NCBI RefSeq assembly: GCF_000426225.1
Contig: NZ_AUEY01000030.1
Location: forward strand, 1 to 42,737
Source: Desulforegula conservatrix Mb1Pa
Lineage (GTDB): Bacteria > Desulfobacterota > Desulfobacteria > Desulfobacterales > Desulforegulaceae
DNA: 42,737 nt
Direction: 5' to 3'
Shown here in pieces: positions 17,009 through 25,839 of the stretch. The notes beneath the pieces are model-generated. The model ran no database searches. It saw only the letters and a program-made list of their open reading frames with translations, and was not told the DNA's origin. Both the position numbers and the translations under genes were made by a program. Within the stretch, counting starts at the first letter, position 1; every line of letters begins with the position of its first letter.

Positions 17009-18502
17009 CTATTTATCAGCAACCCGTCTCATATGAGGAAAAAGAATGACTTCACGTATCGAAGGTGAATCTGTCAGGAGCATTGCGAGTCTGTCTATAC
17101 CGATTCCTTCGCCTGCAGTCGGCGGCATCCCGTATTCAAGCGCCTCGATGTAATCCTCATCCATTGGATGGGCCTCGCTGTCACCAGCCGCCTTATCCGC
17201 AACCTGCTGAAGAAATCTGTCTCTCTGGTCATCAGGATCATTCAACTCTGAAAAACCATTTGCAATTTCCCGCCCTGCAATGAAGAGTTCAAATCTTTCG
17301 GTAAGCTCTGGTTTTTCATCACTTCTTCTTGAAAGAGGCGATACTTCCACTGGATAACCAGTAATAAATGTAGGATGGATCAGCAACGGTTCAACAAGGG
17401 TTTCAAAAAGTTTGGTAATGACTTTGCCCAATCTGTCAGCCTTTGTAATCTTAACTTCTTTTTCAGCAGCAAATTTTAGCAGAGCTTCTTTATCTGTAAG
17501 AATATTTCTATCAACCCCTGCTATTTCAACCAAAGAATCAAGAAGTGGAATTCTGCGCCAAGGACTTGAAAAATCTATTGTATTTCCCTGGTACTCAACC
17601 TTGACGTCTCCGGTAACTTTTTGGGCGACATCCTGAAACATCTGCTCTGTTATGTTCATGAGATCTTCGTAGGTTGCATATGCCTGATAAAATTCAAGCA
17701 TTGTGAACTCAGGGTTATGACGGGTTGATATGCCCTCGTTTCTGAAATTCCTGTTAATCTCAAAGACTCTTTCAAATCCGCCTACAACAAGCCTTTTTAA
17801 GTAAAGCTCGGGGGCTATCCTGAGGTAGAGATCCATACCAAGCGCATTATGATGGGTAACAAACGGAGTCGCTTCTGCTCCGCCAGGAATGGGCTGCATC
17901 ATGGGAGTCTCAACTTCCAGGAAATCCCTTTCTATAAGAAAATTTCTGATAGCCTGAACAGTCTGGCTTCTTCTAAGGAAAATCTGCCTGGCGTCCTGAT
18001 TCATTATAAGATCAAGATACCTCTGGCGGTATCTTTTTTCAGGGTCTTTGAGTCCATGGAATTTTTCAGGCAAAGCCCTTACTGATTTAGAAACAAGTTT
18101 GAATTCGGTGGCAAGAAGTGTCCATTCGCCAGTCTTGGTCTGAAACACAGGACCCGCAAAACCTGCGAAATCGCCTATATCAAGCTGCTTGAAAAGGCTG
18201 TAGCATTCATCTCCAACCTTGTTTTTCTGAATATAAACCTGCATTGTGCCGGTTCTGTCTTTAAATCTTATAAACGCGGATTTACCAAAAAAATTCATGG
18301 CCATCATACGTCCGGCGGCTTTAAATACCTGCCCCTCCTCACCCAGCGATTCAGGCGAAGTCTCACAAGCATTCCTGATTTCAGAGACTGTATGCTCAAC
18401 CCTGAAATCATTTGGGTAAAGATTCACGCCGCTCTCTTTTAAAGACGCATTTTTATTTTTTCTCAGTTCAACAAGATCCTGTTTAACAGCTTCCGCTTCC
18501 AT
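17009..18502 (-). CDS. lysS: Lysyl-tRNA synthetase, class II
   Basis: A 497-residue class II lysyl-tRNA synthetase. The N-terminal OB-fold anticodon-binding domain (about residues 60-150, RMMAMNFFGKSAFIRFKDRTG in parts) is followed by the catalytic core: motif 2 FRNEGISTRHNPEFTMLE near residues 252-269 and motif 3 GEGIGIDRLAMLLTD near 467-481. Length is typical. It leads the lolC-lolD-bamA-ompH run, a common arrangement in deltaproteobacteria. Confidence 0.95.
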   Translation of the reverse strand: MEAEAVKQDLVELRKNKNASLKESGVNLYPNDFRVEHTVSEIRNACETSPESLGEEGQVFKAAGRMMAMNFFGKSAFIRFKDRTGTMQVYIQKNKVGDECYSLFKQLDIGDFAGFAGPVFQTKTGEWTLLATEFKLVSKSVRALPEKFHGLKDPEKRYRQRYLDLIMNQDARQIFLRRSQTVQAIRNFLIERDFLEVETPMMQPIPGGAEATPFVTHHNALGMDLYLRIAPELYLKRLVVGGFERVFEINRNFRNEGISTRHNPEFTMLEFYQAYATYEDLMNITEQMFQDVAQKVTGDVKVEYQGNTIDFSSPWRRIPLLDSLVEIAGVDRNILTDKEALLKFAAEKEVKITKADRLGKVITKLFETLVEPLLIHPTFITGYPVEVSPLSRRSDEKPELTERFELFIAGREIANGFSELNDPDDQRDRFLQQVADKAAGDSEAHPMDEDYIEALEYGMPPTAGEGIGIDRLAMLLTDSPSIREVILFPHMRRVADK

Positions 18503-18558
18503 ATGGCTCCTGAAAATATCTTCTTCAATTATTCTGATAAACGAAACATCAGCCGACT

Positions 18559-18587
18559 TAGCTATCCCTTTAAGGGCAGAATGTCAA
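18559..18587 (-). promoter_or_regulatory. Possible sigma-70 promoter for lysS
   Basis: On the minus strand TTGACA (18,587-18,582) is followed after 17 nt by TAGCTA (18,564-18,559), about 57 bp before the lysS ATG. The -35 is a perfect match, the -10 is poor. A near-palindrome CCCTTTAAGGG lies in the spacer. Confidence 0.35.
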
Positions 18588-18652
18588 GTGCAGCATTATT
18601 ATGCGTTCCTCTCGAATATATCATTCTACGACATCATTCTTTTTGCGTTGTC

Positions 18653-19939
18653 TTACTTCTTAAAAAAAATCCTGAATTCTGTCCCAGAGTCTTCTCTGCT
18701 GGTGATATCTATTCTTGCGTCATAGTTTTCAAGTATTCTGTGAACAATGCATAAGCCAAGACCATTCCCTGCCGGTTTTGTTGTGTAGAAAGGTGTAAAT
18801 ACTGAAGTCAAGTCCTCGGAACTCATACCTGAGCCATTATCTTTAACCATTAGCATCACTCTTTTATCTGCGGTTTGGGAGCATGAAACCTCGATTCTAC
18901 CGTCAGAGTCTTCTGTGACAATTGCGTCTGCCGCATTCTGTACAAGATTCCATATAACCTGGCTTAACTGGTTAGGATCAATCATAATGCGGCATTCAGG
19001 AAAACTGTTTATCTTGAATTCAATATCCCTGGTTTTATCGTCTTTCCTGAAGCAACCTATGACGTCCTCAATAATGTCCCCAACATTAACAAGCTTTACA
19101 TCACCGGATTTCTGGGAGGACAGGGATAAAAAATTTGTAACAAGATTATTGAGCCTGTCAGTTTCCCTTAAAATAATCTGAATCAGCCTGTAATTATCTG
19201 AACATTCACTTATTTCATCTTTAAGAATCTGGACAGATCCTGAAAGAGCAGCAAGAGGGTTTTTTATTTCATGAGCTAGACCTGCCGCCATTTCACCTGC
19301 AAAAGCTAATTTTTCAACCCTTTTCAGATGAAGTCCCATGGCCTCAAGCTCTTTTTTGGCTTTTTTAGCCTGATCGGCAAGTAGACTTCCAAGAAAGGAC
19401 ATCAAAAAACAGGCCGATACAGTACTCAGTATTTTATACAAAACGCCTGCAAAACTTTTATAATAATTAAACTCAGGGCCAAGAAAACCGATTATTCCGA
19501 ATGCTTCGACCACAGTCAGAACCGAGTATTCCAAAGAACTCAAGCCAGCCACAAAGACAGCAGCCTTTCGCCCTAAAAGCAGACTTGAATACATTATTAC
19601 AAGAAGATAAAGAAAATGGAAAAAGCTGTCAGGCCCTCCGGTGGCGAAAATAATGAGGGTAATGAGTAAAGAATCAATGACTATTTGAAAATATGCAAAG
19701 ACATTCCCCTTTTTTATTCTTGGAAGCACCAGAGCGTAGACCAATGAAAAAAGCAGAATAAGCAGACTTATAAAAAAAACCAACCCAAACGCCATCATGC
19801 TGATTGAAGGCGCCTGGGTTATTCTTGATATAAAGCCTGAGGATAAAAGAACTATGCCAAAAATAGCCCTGAGTGTTATGAGCCATTTGAGTCCTTTATA
19901 AAAATCCGTTTTTTTCCATTTTAATGTATCCAGCGTCAT
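18653..19939 (-). CDS. PilS-like membrane sensor histidine kinase
   Basis: A 428-residue sensor kinase. The first about 190 residues hold five or six hydrophobic segments, as in PilS. After a short coiled stretch comes the dimerisation/His box GEMAAGLAHEIKNPLAALSG (His near residue 223), then the ATP-binding N box QVIWNLVQNAADAI near 330, G1 DNGSGM near 368, and G2 GNGLGLCIV near 392. No PAS domain is evident between membrane and kinase parts. PilS phosphorylates PilR to switch on sigma-54 pilin genes. It lies 17 bp after pilC, which supports a pilus role, but no response regulator gene is next to it. Confidence 0.8.
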   Translation of the reverse strand: MTLDTLKWKKTDFYKGLKWLITLRAIFGIVLLSSGFISRITQAPSISMMAFGLVFFISLLILLFSLVYALVLPRIKKGNVFAYFQIVIDSLLITLIIFATGGPDSFFHFLYLLVIMYSSLLLGRKAAVFVAGLSSLEYSVLTVVEAFGIIGFLGPEFNYYKSFAGVLYKILSTVSACFLMSFLGSLLADQAKKAKKELEAMGLHLKRVEKLAFAGEMAAGLAHEIKNPLAALSGSVQILKDEISECSDNYRLIQIILRETDRLNNLVTNFLSLSSQKSGDVKLVNVGDIIEDVIGCFRKDDKTRDIEFKINSFPECRIMIDPNQLSQVIWNLVQNAADAIVTEDSDGRIEVSCSQTADKRVMLMVKDNGSGMSSEDLTSVFTPFYTTKPAGNGLGLCIVHRILENYDARIDITSREDSGTEFRIFFKK

Positions 19940-19956
19940 TTCAGAGCTTTCGCGGG

Positions 19957-21162
19957 CTATACCCCGCCAGCCATCTGGAATATTGGCAAATACATCGAAA
20001 TAACAAGACCGCCTATGGTTGTACCCAGGAAAACCAGCATAAAAGGCTCAATAAGTGCGGTAAGATTTTCTACTGCCTGGTCAACCTCTTCTTCATAAAA
20101 ATCTGCAATTTTCTCAAGCATGGTATCAAGCGCTCCGGTGGATTCTCCAACTGCTATCATTGAGCATACCATGGGCGGGAAGACACCGCTCTCAAAAAGA
20201 GGTTCTGCCATTGTTCGGCCTTCTGAAATACCTGATCTTACATCATATATAGATTCTTCAATCACCTTATTACCAGCCGTTCTTGCAACTATGTCGAGCC
20301 CTTCAAGAATCGAGACACCACTTGCAAGCAGAGTACTCATTGTTCTGGTAAATTTGGAAACAGCCACTTTTCTTATAAGAATCCCGATCACAGGCAATCT
20401 TAAAAAAAAACGATCCATCACTGATCGCCCTTTTTCAGTTGCATAAAAGCGCTTATATGCAAAAACAAAAATAATAATGGCGCCTATCATATATGGAAAA
20501 TTATTTTTTGTGAACCTGCTCATATTTACGACTATGAGAGTTGGAGTTGGAAGAGCCTTCTCCATTTGGGAAAACATTTCCTCAAATACAGGAATAACAA
20601 AAACCAGAATTACGACAACAACGATTACTGCAATAGCAAGCGTTACAGACGGATAGATCATTGCTCCCTTGACCTGCCTCTTCAGCTTGGCTGTTTTTTC
20701 CATATATGCGGCAAGTCGCCTCAGGATAACATCAAGTATACCGCCAGCCTCACCAGCAGCGACCATGTTAACATACAAAGAGTCAAAGGCCTTGGGGTGT
20801 TTTTTCATTGCTTCAGCAAGGGTTTCTCCGCTTTCTACGGAGTCCTTAATATTCTTGATCACCTTTTTAAAAGTTGAGTTTTCCTGCTGGTTATGCAAAA
20901 TTTCAAGACATTGAACAAGGGGAAGCCCGGCATCTATCATGGTGGAAAACTGCCTGCTGAATATGATGATGTCCATTTCTGTGACCTTGGGTTGAAAAAG
21001 GGCCACGTCCTCAAAAAGATCTTTGGGCTTCTTCTTGATTTTATCAGGTGTAATTTTCTGCCTTACAAGACTCGCGCGCACAACATCTTCTGTTGCCGCT
21101 TCCATCTCACCCTTTTTTGTTTCTCCCTTTCTGTTCTTTCCTTCCCAAAGATATATAGGCAT
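19957..21162 (-). CDS. pilC: Type IV pilus / type II secretion inner membrane platform protein
   Basis: A 401-residue PilC/GspF-family protein, the inner membrane platform on which the PilB/GspE ATPase acts. It has the duplicated T2SF domain: FSRQFSTMIDAGLPLVQCLEIL near residues 68-89 in the first copy and FTRTMSTLLASGVSILEGLDIV near 269-290 in the second, each followed by a membrane helix, plus a third helix near the C-terminus (LVFLGTTIGGLVISMYLPIF). The N-terminal YLWEGKNRKGETKKG segment is typical of PilC. GGAG lies 8 nt before the ATG. The adjacent PilS-like kinase favours pilus over secretion. Confidence 0.85.
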   Translation of the reverse strand: MPIYLWEGKNRKGETKKGEMEAATEDVVRASLVRQKITPDKIKKKPKDLFEDVALFQPKVTEMDIIIFSRQFSTMIDAGLPLVQCLEILHNQQENSTFKKVIKNIKDSVESGETLAEAMKKHPKAFDSLYVNMVAAGEAGGILDVILRRLAAYMEKTAKLKRQVKGAMIYPSVTLAIAVIVVVVILVFVIPVFEEMFSQMEKALPTPTLIVVNMSRFTKNNFPYMIGAIIIFVFAYKRFYATEKGRSVMDRFFLRLPVIGILIRKVAVSKFTRTMSTLLASGVSILEGLDIVARTAGNKVIEESIYDVRSGISEGRTMAEPLFESGVFPPMVCSMIAVGESTGALDTMLEKIADFYEEEVDQAVENLTALIEPFMLVFLGTTIGGLVISMYLPIFQMAGGV

Positions 21163-21203
21163 AATCAGACTCCATATGAAATGAATAGATGTGTTAGACT
21201 ATT

Positions 21204-22142
21204 TTAAACAGCTGAATAAAAAACTCCCCTTGCCATAGAATCTGCTTTAACAAGACCTTCAGAAATGAGTTCAGAGAGTATATCTTCCACCACAGATCTG
21301 CTTTGACCTGTAATTATAAAAATTTCCTCAAGGGTGCATGGCCGCCTTGAAATAACATTCATGACTTTTTCATGGCTATTTTCTGAAAAAACGGCAACCG
21401 CATTGTTTCTATTTTCATAAGGATTTATAATTTCCGATTTTTCCAGATATGAAGATATGGCAGCAAGGCTATCGGCATCCACTGGTTTAACCCAGCTTTC
21501 CGCACCAGGGCGGTCAAGGGAATTCAGTTGGATCCTGTCAGGTTTTACCAGATTTATAAAATCGCGTAATTTATCAAGATGATCTTTTTTATCATTAATA
21601 TCTGGAATAACAAAAATTTCAAGCCATAATTTCCCTTTAAAGCTTTTTTTAAATTCAATTAGCCCATTTTTCATATCCTGAATTCTTATATCTTTATGAG
21701 GCCTGTTTACCGAAAAAAAGATTTTCTCATCCATGGCGTCAAAAGATGTCATTACAATATCAGCCTCCTGAAGTCCATCCCTGACAGAAGGTATATTCAG
21801 CAATGTCCCGTTGGTAATGACCGCAACAGGGTACCGAAAAAAATTCTCTTTGATATACCTGACAATCTCGCCCAGGCCTGAATGAAGAGTCGGCTCGCCT
21901 GCCCCGGAAAAAGTAATTGCATCTATCTCTGGATAAGACGATAAATAAAGATTCAGTTCAGATTTAACTTCTTCTGTTGGCACATATTCAGCTACAGACG
22001 TGACAAGATCAATGGTTGAACCACATTCGCAATATACACAATCAAGGGTGCATGTTTTATATGGCAGCAGATCCACTCCGAGAGAAACGCCAAGTCTCCG
22101 TGAAAGAACAGGCCCGAATAAATATTTAAAATCACCTTCCAT
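21204..22142 (-). CDS. Radical SAM protein, COG0731 type
   Basis: About 312 residues from the ATG at 22,142. The family start FGPVLSRRLGVSLGVDLLP is followed by the radical SAM cluster CTLDCVYC (Cys 31, 35, 38) and GAGEPTLH, the SAM-binding region. The last about 60 residues look like a small winged-helix domain (RRPCTLEEIFIITGQSRSVVEDILSELISEGLV in parts). COG0731 proteins resemble the TYW1 tRNA-modifying enzymes, but most bacterial members have no known substrate. An upstream TTG at 22,196 would add 18 residues; the shorter form matches relatives better. It shares no obvious pathway with pilC downstream. Confidence 0.8.
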   Translation of the reverse strand: MEGDFKYLFGPVLSRRLGVSLGVDLLPYKTCTLDCVYCECGSTIDLVTSVAEYVPTEEVKSELNLYLSSYPEIDAITFSGAGEPTLHSGLGEIVRYIKENFFRYPVAVITNGTLLNIPSVRDGLQEADIVMTSFDAMDEKIFFSVNRPHKDIRIQDMKNGLIEFKKSFKGKLWLEIFVIPDINDKKDHLDKLRDFINLVKPDRIQLNSLDRPGAESWVKPVDADSLAAISSYLEKSEIINPYENRNNAVAVFSENSHEKVMNVISRRPCTLEEIFIITGQSRSVVEDILSELISEGLVKADSMARGVFYSAV

Positions 22143-22500
22143 TTTATTTGACAAGCTCCGGCAGTTTTTATGAAAACACATTACCCTCATATTCAAAATA
22201 AATCTATTATTTTCACACTCAAAAATAAGCGCTGTCTTAATAGAATAAATATGCTAATAACCCAAAATTCTGGAGTTTATCAATGTCCGGAATATATCTT
22301 GCCAAGGTCGTAAAAAGTCTGATTTTAGTCATTCCGCGCAGGCCTGAATCCAGAAATATCTGAAATAACTGGATGTCTGACCAAGCCAGGCATGACACAG
22401 ATGCCTTTTTTTGACTTTTTGCGAGACCATAATATTTTAAAGATATTCATAATAGGGAATTGCGCCACAACAACACGTAAATCAGTTTAATAATTAAGAC
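22143..22500. other. Divergent intergenic region with a repeat copy
   Basis: About 360 bp between the divergent radical SAM gene and the small gene at 22,501. It should hold promoters for both. The only clear structure is the dispersed repeat copy at 22,302-22,430. Confidence 0.5.
22302..22430 (-). repeat. Dispersed MITE-like repeat, copy A
   Basis: About 129 bp. One end reads aaggtcgtaaaaagtc, the other gactttttgcgagacca, which are near-perfect inverted repeats of each other. The middle has gtcattccgcgcaggcctgaatccag and ccaagccaggcatgac, shared with the copies at 31,072, 32,788 and 34,573. Orientation is opposite to the copy at 22,925. Confidence 0.75.
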
Positions 22501-22887
22501 ATGAAAAACAACACTATAAAATACAAAGCGATAAAAAACGAAGAAATTGCAGAAGCAATCATTGAACTTGCAACGCCAATGATAACAGCCTCTGGTGGAG
22601 ACACCGAAATTGTCCAAGCTTTGATTGAGATTGCTGTAAACGCATGGAATATATCTATTTTCAAACCAGCAGGCAATGATTATGACACAGAAATTGAAGG
22701 CATTCTCCCCAAAAAACTGGATGAGACCAAAGCCGTTCTCTTCAAGTCTTTTATAAAATTTATGATAAAAGAAAAACAAAGCAGATACCCTGATTTTTTA
22801 AAAGGCATAAAAAATTATAAATGCAGTATTGATTCCGGTAAAATCACTCTAAATATTGAGGCATTACCTGTCAAACCTGCAATATAA
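22501..22887 (+). CDS. Small soluble protein of unknown function
   Basis: A 128-residue protein, no signal peptide or membrane helix. I do not recognise a family. It appears mostly helical, with an acidic N-terminal half (NEEIAEAIIELATPMI, DTEIVQALIEIAVNAWN) and a more basic C-terminal half (FMIKEKQSRYPDFLKGIKNYK). The regular spacing of hydrophobic residues and a sensible length support a real gene, but the ribosome site before the ATG is weak. It is bracketed by two outward-facing inverted copies of the dispersed repeat and has no partner gene, so it may be a small cargo or orphan gene. Confidence 0.55.
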   Translation: MKNNTIKYKAIKNEEIAEAIIELATPMITASGGDTEIVQALIEIAVNAWNISIFKPAGNDYDTEIEGILPKKLDETKAVLFKSFIKFMIKEKQSRYPDFLKGIKNYKCSIDSGKITLNIEALPVKPAI

Positions 22888-22924
22888 ATTAAGCGCCTTT
22901 TTTCGATTACAAAATTAACTGATG

Positions 22925-23055
22925 ATGGACTGGCAAAAAGTCAAAAAGGAACTGGCTTAATGCCGGACTTGATCAGGTATCTTTGTATTTTAAGTTATTT
23001 CTGGATTCCGGCCATCGCCGGAATGACGGAAGTCAGACTTTTTGCGACCTTGTCA
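22925..23055 (+). repeat. Dispersed MITE-like repeat, copy B
   Basis: About 131 bp running from tggcaaaaagtc to actttttgcgaccttgtc. It holds taatgccggacttgatcagg and the stem pair gattccggccatcgccggaatgac (in parts), as in other copies. It ends 11 bp before the CCA enzyme ATG and creates an open frame that joins that gene. Confidence 0.75.
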
Positions 23056-23066
23056 ACAATAGGGCC

Positions 23067-25748
23067 ATGGAATATTCTCTAAAAAATATTACAATAATAA
23101 CCACGCACATAAACGCAGACTTTGATGCAGTTGCATCTCTTCTCGCTGCCCAGAAGCTTTATCCTGATTCTATTGTTGTATTCCCCGGCTCCCAGGAAAA
23201 AAAACTCAGGGATTTTTTCATAAGCTCAATGGCCTATCTGTTCAAAATGGCAGATATAAACGCTATTGATATGGATACTGTTGCAAGAATAGTTCTTGTC
23301 GATACGGCAAACTCATCAAGGATCGGCACTTTTGCTGAAATATGCGTTAAAGATGATGTAGAGCTTCATATTTTTGACCATCACCCCAAAGTGGAAGGTG
23401 ACTTAGAATCCAGTTTTGAAATAAGAGACAGAACAGGGGCAACAGTAACCCTCTTAACAGAAATAATAAAACAAAAAGGCATACCACTTAGCCCCGAAGA
23501 AGCCACGATACTCTGCCTTGGCATATATGAGGACACAGGTTCATTTTCTTTCCCGTCTACAACAGAAAGAGACTTTCTGGCTGCGGCCTTCCTTCTATCA
23601 AAGGGAGCAAGCCTAAACACAATCTCGGACATAATCGCAAGGGAAATAAATCCTTTCCAGCTTTCTGTCCTTAATGACATGATCCAGGCGGCTGAAAGAC
23701 GCCGTATAAATGGCATTGAAATAGTAATAACAAAAGTATCCAGCGAAAAATATATAAATGATCTGGCATATCTCACCCACAAGATGGTCAAGATGGAGGC
23801 CATAGATGTCATATTTACGCTCGCCCAGATAGACAGTAAAATCCAGATTGTCGCGAGAAGCAGAATTCCTGAGGTAAATGTGGCATTCATCCTGTCTTTT
23901 TTCGGGGGAGGAGGGCATCCTTACGCAGCTTCGGCTACGGTGAAAAATACAACCCAGACTGATATGGAATTAAGTCTGATAGACATACTTCTTAAAAATG
24001 TCAGATCCTCCAAAACGGCAAAAGCCCTGATGTCCTCTCCTGCAATAAAAACGACCCAGGAAGTTACATGTGAAAATGCGGCCAAGATTCTTACAAGATA
24101 CAATGTCAACGCATTATTGATCATTGATCAAGTCACAGATAGTTCTGACGACAGTAAAGAAAAGCTCATCGGATTCATAACGCGTCAGGTTATTGACAAA
24201 GCAATTTCCCATGGGCTTGGCCACCTTCCTGTCAGGGAATACATGAACCCTGAAATAGTTTCTGTGGACCCTGAAGCCGATCTTAGCGAAATTCACTCAA
24301 AAATAATCGCAAGCAACCAGAGAATTCTTCCGGTTGTTGAAAACAGCGTGGTCATTGGAGTTGTTACAAGAACAGACCTGATCAAGACAATTGATGAATT
24401 AAATGACTCAAACTCTTTTTCATCGTCTGATCATGAAGGCAGAACTACTCCAAAAACAAAACACATGTCCAGCTTCATGAAAGAACGTCTGCCGGAGCCA
24501 ATACTTGAACTGCTTGCAAAAGTTGGGGAAATTGCGTCTGATATAGGCTACAATGCATATGTGGTTGGCGGCTTTGTAAGGGATCTGCTTCTTTATGAAA
24601 AAAACTTTGATATAGATATTGTGATAGAGGGTGACGGAATATCTTTTGCCCAGAAATTCGGTGAACTTCACAATGCCAATGTCCATACTTACACAAAATT
24701 CGGCACCGCGGTAATAACAATGCCCGACGGATTCAAGATTGATGTGGCGTCAGCCAGACTCGAATACTATCAGCATCCGGGTGCTCTTCCGACTGTTGAA
24801 AGAAGTTCTATCAAACTGGACATGTACAGACGCGACTTCACAATGAATACACTTGCAATTCAGCTTAACCCGGAAAAATTCGGCGTACTCATAGATTTTT
24901 TTGCTGCCCAGAAAGACATCAAAGACAAGGTTATAAGGGTTATCCACAATCTCAGCTTTGTCGAGGATCCAACAAGGATATTCCGTGCAATAAGATTTGA
25001 ACAAAGGTTCGGATTTACAATTGGCAAGCTTTCGGCAAGCCTGATTCAAAATGCCCTTAAATTCGATTTCCTTCATAAATTAAGCGGCATAAGAATATTC
25101 AGCGAGCTGAAACTGATTTTAGAGGAAGACAATCCTGCCCAGGCTATTCAGAGGATATATGACCTTGGCCTGATGAACGTCATCCACCCTGCCCTGATCA
25201 GGGACAAATATATTGCGGAAAGATTTTCCGCTGTCAAAAAAGTTTTTGACTGGTATGAGCTTCTTTATCTTGAGGAGCCTGTAAAGAGATGGACGGTCTA
25301 TTTCATGGTTCTTATAAGATACACAAACGTTGAAATATCCGAAGCAATATGCAGGAGACTCGAACTGCCGCCAAAATACATAAAACTCTTCTGCCATGAA
25401 AGAATGAAAGCTCTTTCATACCTTCACTGGATTGAGATGAATCAGGCGGCAAAAAACCATGAAATTTTTCATAAACTCACGACCCTGAAGACAGAATCCA
25501 TACTATTCATGATGGCGGCAACAAACGATGAGGCAGCTCAAAAAACTATATCAAGATTTTATACCACGCTGAAAAATGAAGCATGCATACTGTCTGGAAA
25601 AAACCTTGTGGAAATGGGACTTGAACCAGGCCCAACAATAGGGAAAATACTTCTGGATATTCTCAACAGAAGACTTGACGGAGAAATAAAATCCAAAGAA
25701 GAAGAAGCTGAAGCAGCACTTGAGCTTATCAACAAAATCAGTCAGTAA
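23067..25748 (+). CDS. DHH-CBS-tRNA nucleotidyltransferase (CCA-adding family)
   Basis: About 893 residues in three modules. Residues 1-300 are a DHH/DHHA1 phosphoesterase: HINADFD at 14-20, DHHP at 104-107, FFGGGGHPYAA near 277-287. Two CBS domains follow (about 305-435; AKALMSSPAI and REYMNPEIVSV mark their starts). From about 480 is a class II poly(A) polymerase/CCA-adding core with AYVVGGFVRDLLL near 496 and FDIDIVIEG near 514 (catalytic aspartates). The enzyme adds or repairs tRNA 3' ends; whether it adds CCA, CC or A alone is not clear, since some bacteria split this task. The DHH-CBS fusion is known in deltaproteobacteria. The frame runs back to 22,983, but those 28 residues are repeat sequence, so the ATG at 23,067 is preferred. 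Confidence 0.88.
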   Translation: MEYSLKNITIITTHINADFDAVASLLAAQKLYPDSIVVFPGSQEKKLRDFFISSMAYLFKMADINAIDMDTVARIVLVDTANSSRIGTFAEICVKDDVELHIFDHHPKVEGDLESSFEIRDRTGATVTLLTEIIKQKGIPLSPEEATILCLGIYEDTGSFSFPSTTERDFLAAAFLLSKGASLNTISDIIAREINPFQLSVLNDMIQAAERRRINGIEIVITKVSSEKYINDLAYLTHKMVKMEAIDVIFTLAQIDSKIQIVARSRIPEVNVAFILSFFGGGGHPYAASATVKNTTQTDMELSLIDILLKNVRSSKTAKALMSSPAIKTTQEVTCENAAKILTRYNVNALLIIDQVTDSSDDSKEKLIGFITRQVIDKAISHGLGHLPVREYMNPEIVSVDPEADLSEIHSKIIASNQRILPVVENSVVIGVVTRTDLIKTIDELNDSNSFSSSDHEGRTTPKTKHMSSFMKERLPEPILELLAKVGEIASDIGYNAYVVGGFVRDLLLYEKNFDIDIVIEGDGISFAQKFGELHNANVHTYTKFGTAVITMPDGFKIDVASARLEYYQHPGALPTVERSSIKLDMYRRDFTMNTLAIQLNPEKFGVLIDFFAAQKDIKDKVIRVIHNLSFVEDPTRIFRAIRFEQRFGFTIGKLSASLIQNALKFDFLHKLSGIRIFSELKLILEEDNPAQAIQRIYDLGLMNVIHPALIRDKYIAERFSAVKKVFDWYELLYLEEPVKRWTVYFMVLIRYTNVEISEAICRRLELPPKYIKLFCHERMKALSYLHWIEMNQAAKNHEIFHKLTTLKTESILFMMAATNDEAAQKTISRFYTTLKNEACILSGKNLVEMGLEPGPTIGKILLDILNRRLDGEIKSKEEEAEAALELINKISQ

Positions 25749-25839
25749 TAAATTCCTCATATCTTCCTTGCATATTTTGAATTTGCAAATTAATTTCATC
25801 TTTCTAAATTAACAACTCAAACAGAACTAAGGTTTTAAA

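Noticed and set aside
22143-22500. tRNA or other RNA gene in the larger intergenic gaps
   Set aside because: No cloverleaf or TTCGA-type T-arm pattern was found by eye here or in the other gaps; the visible structure is explained by the repeats.
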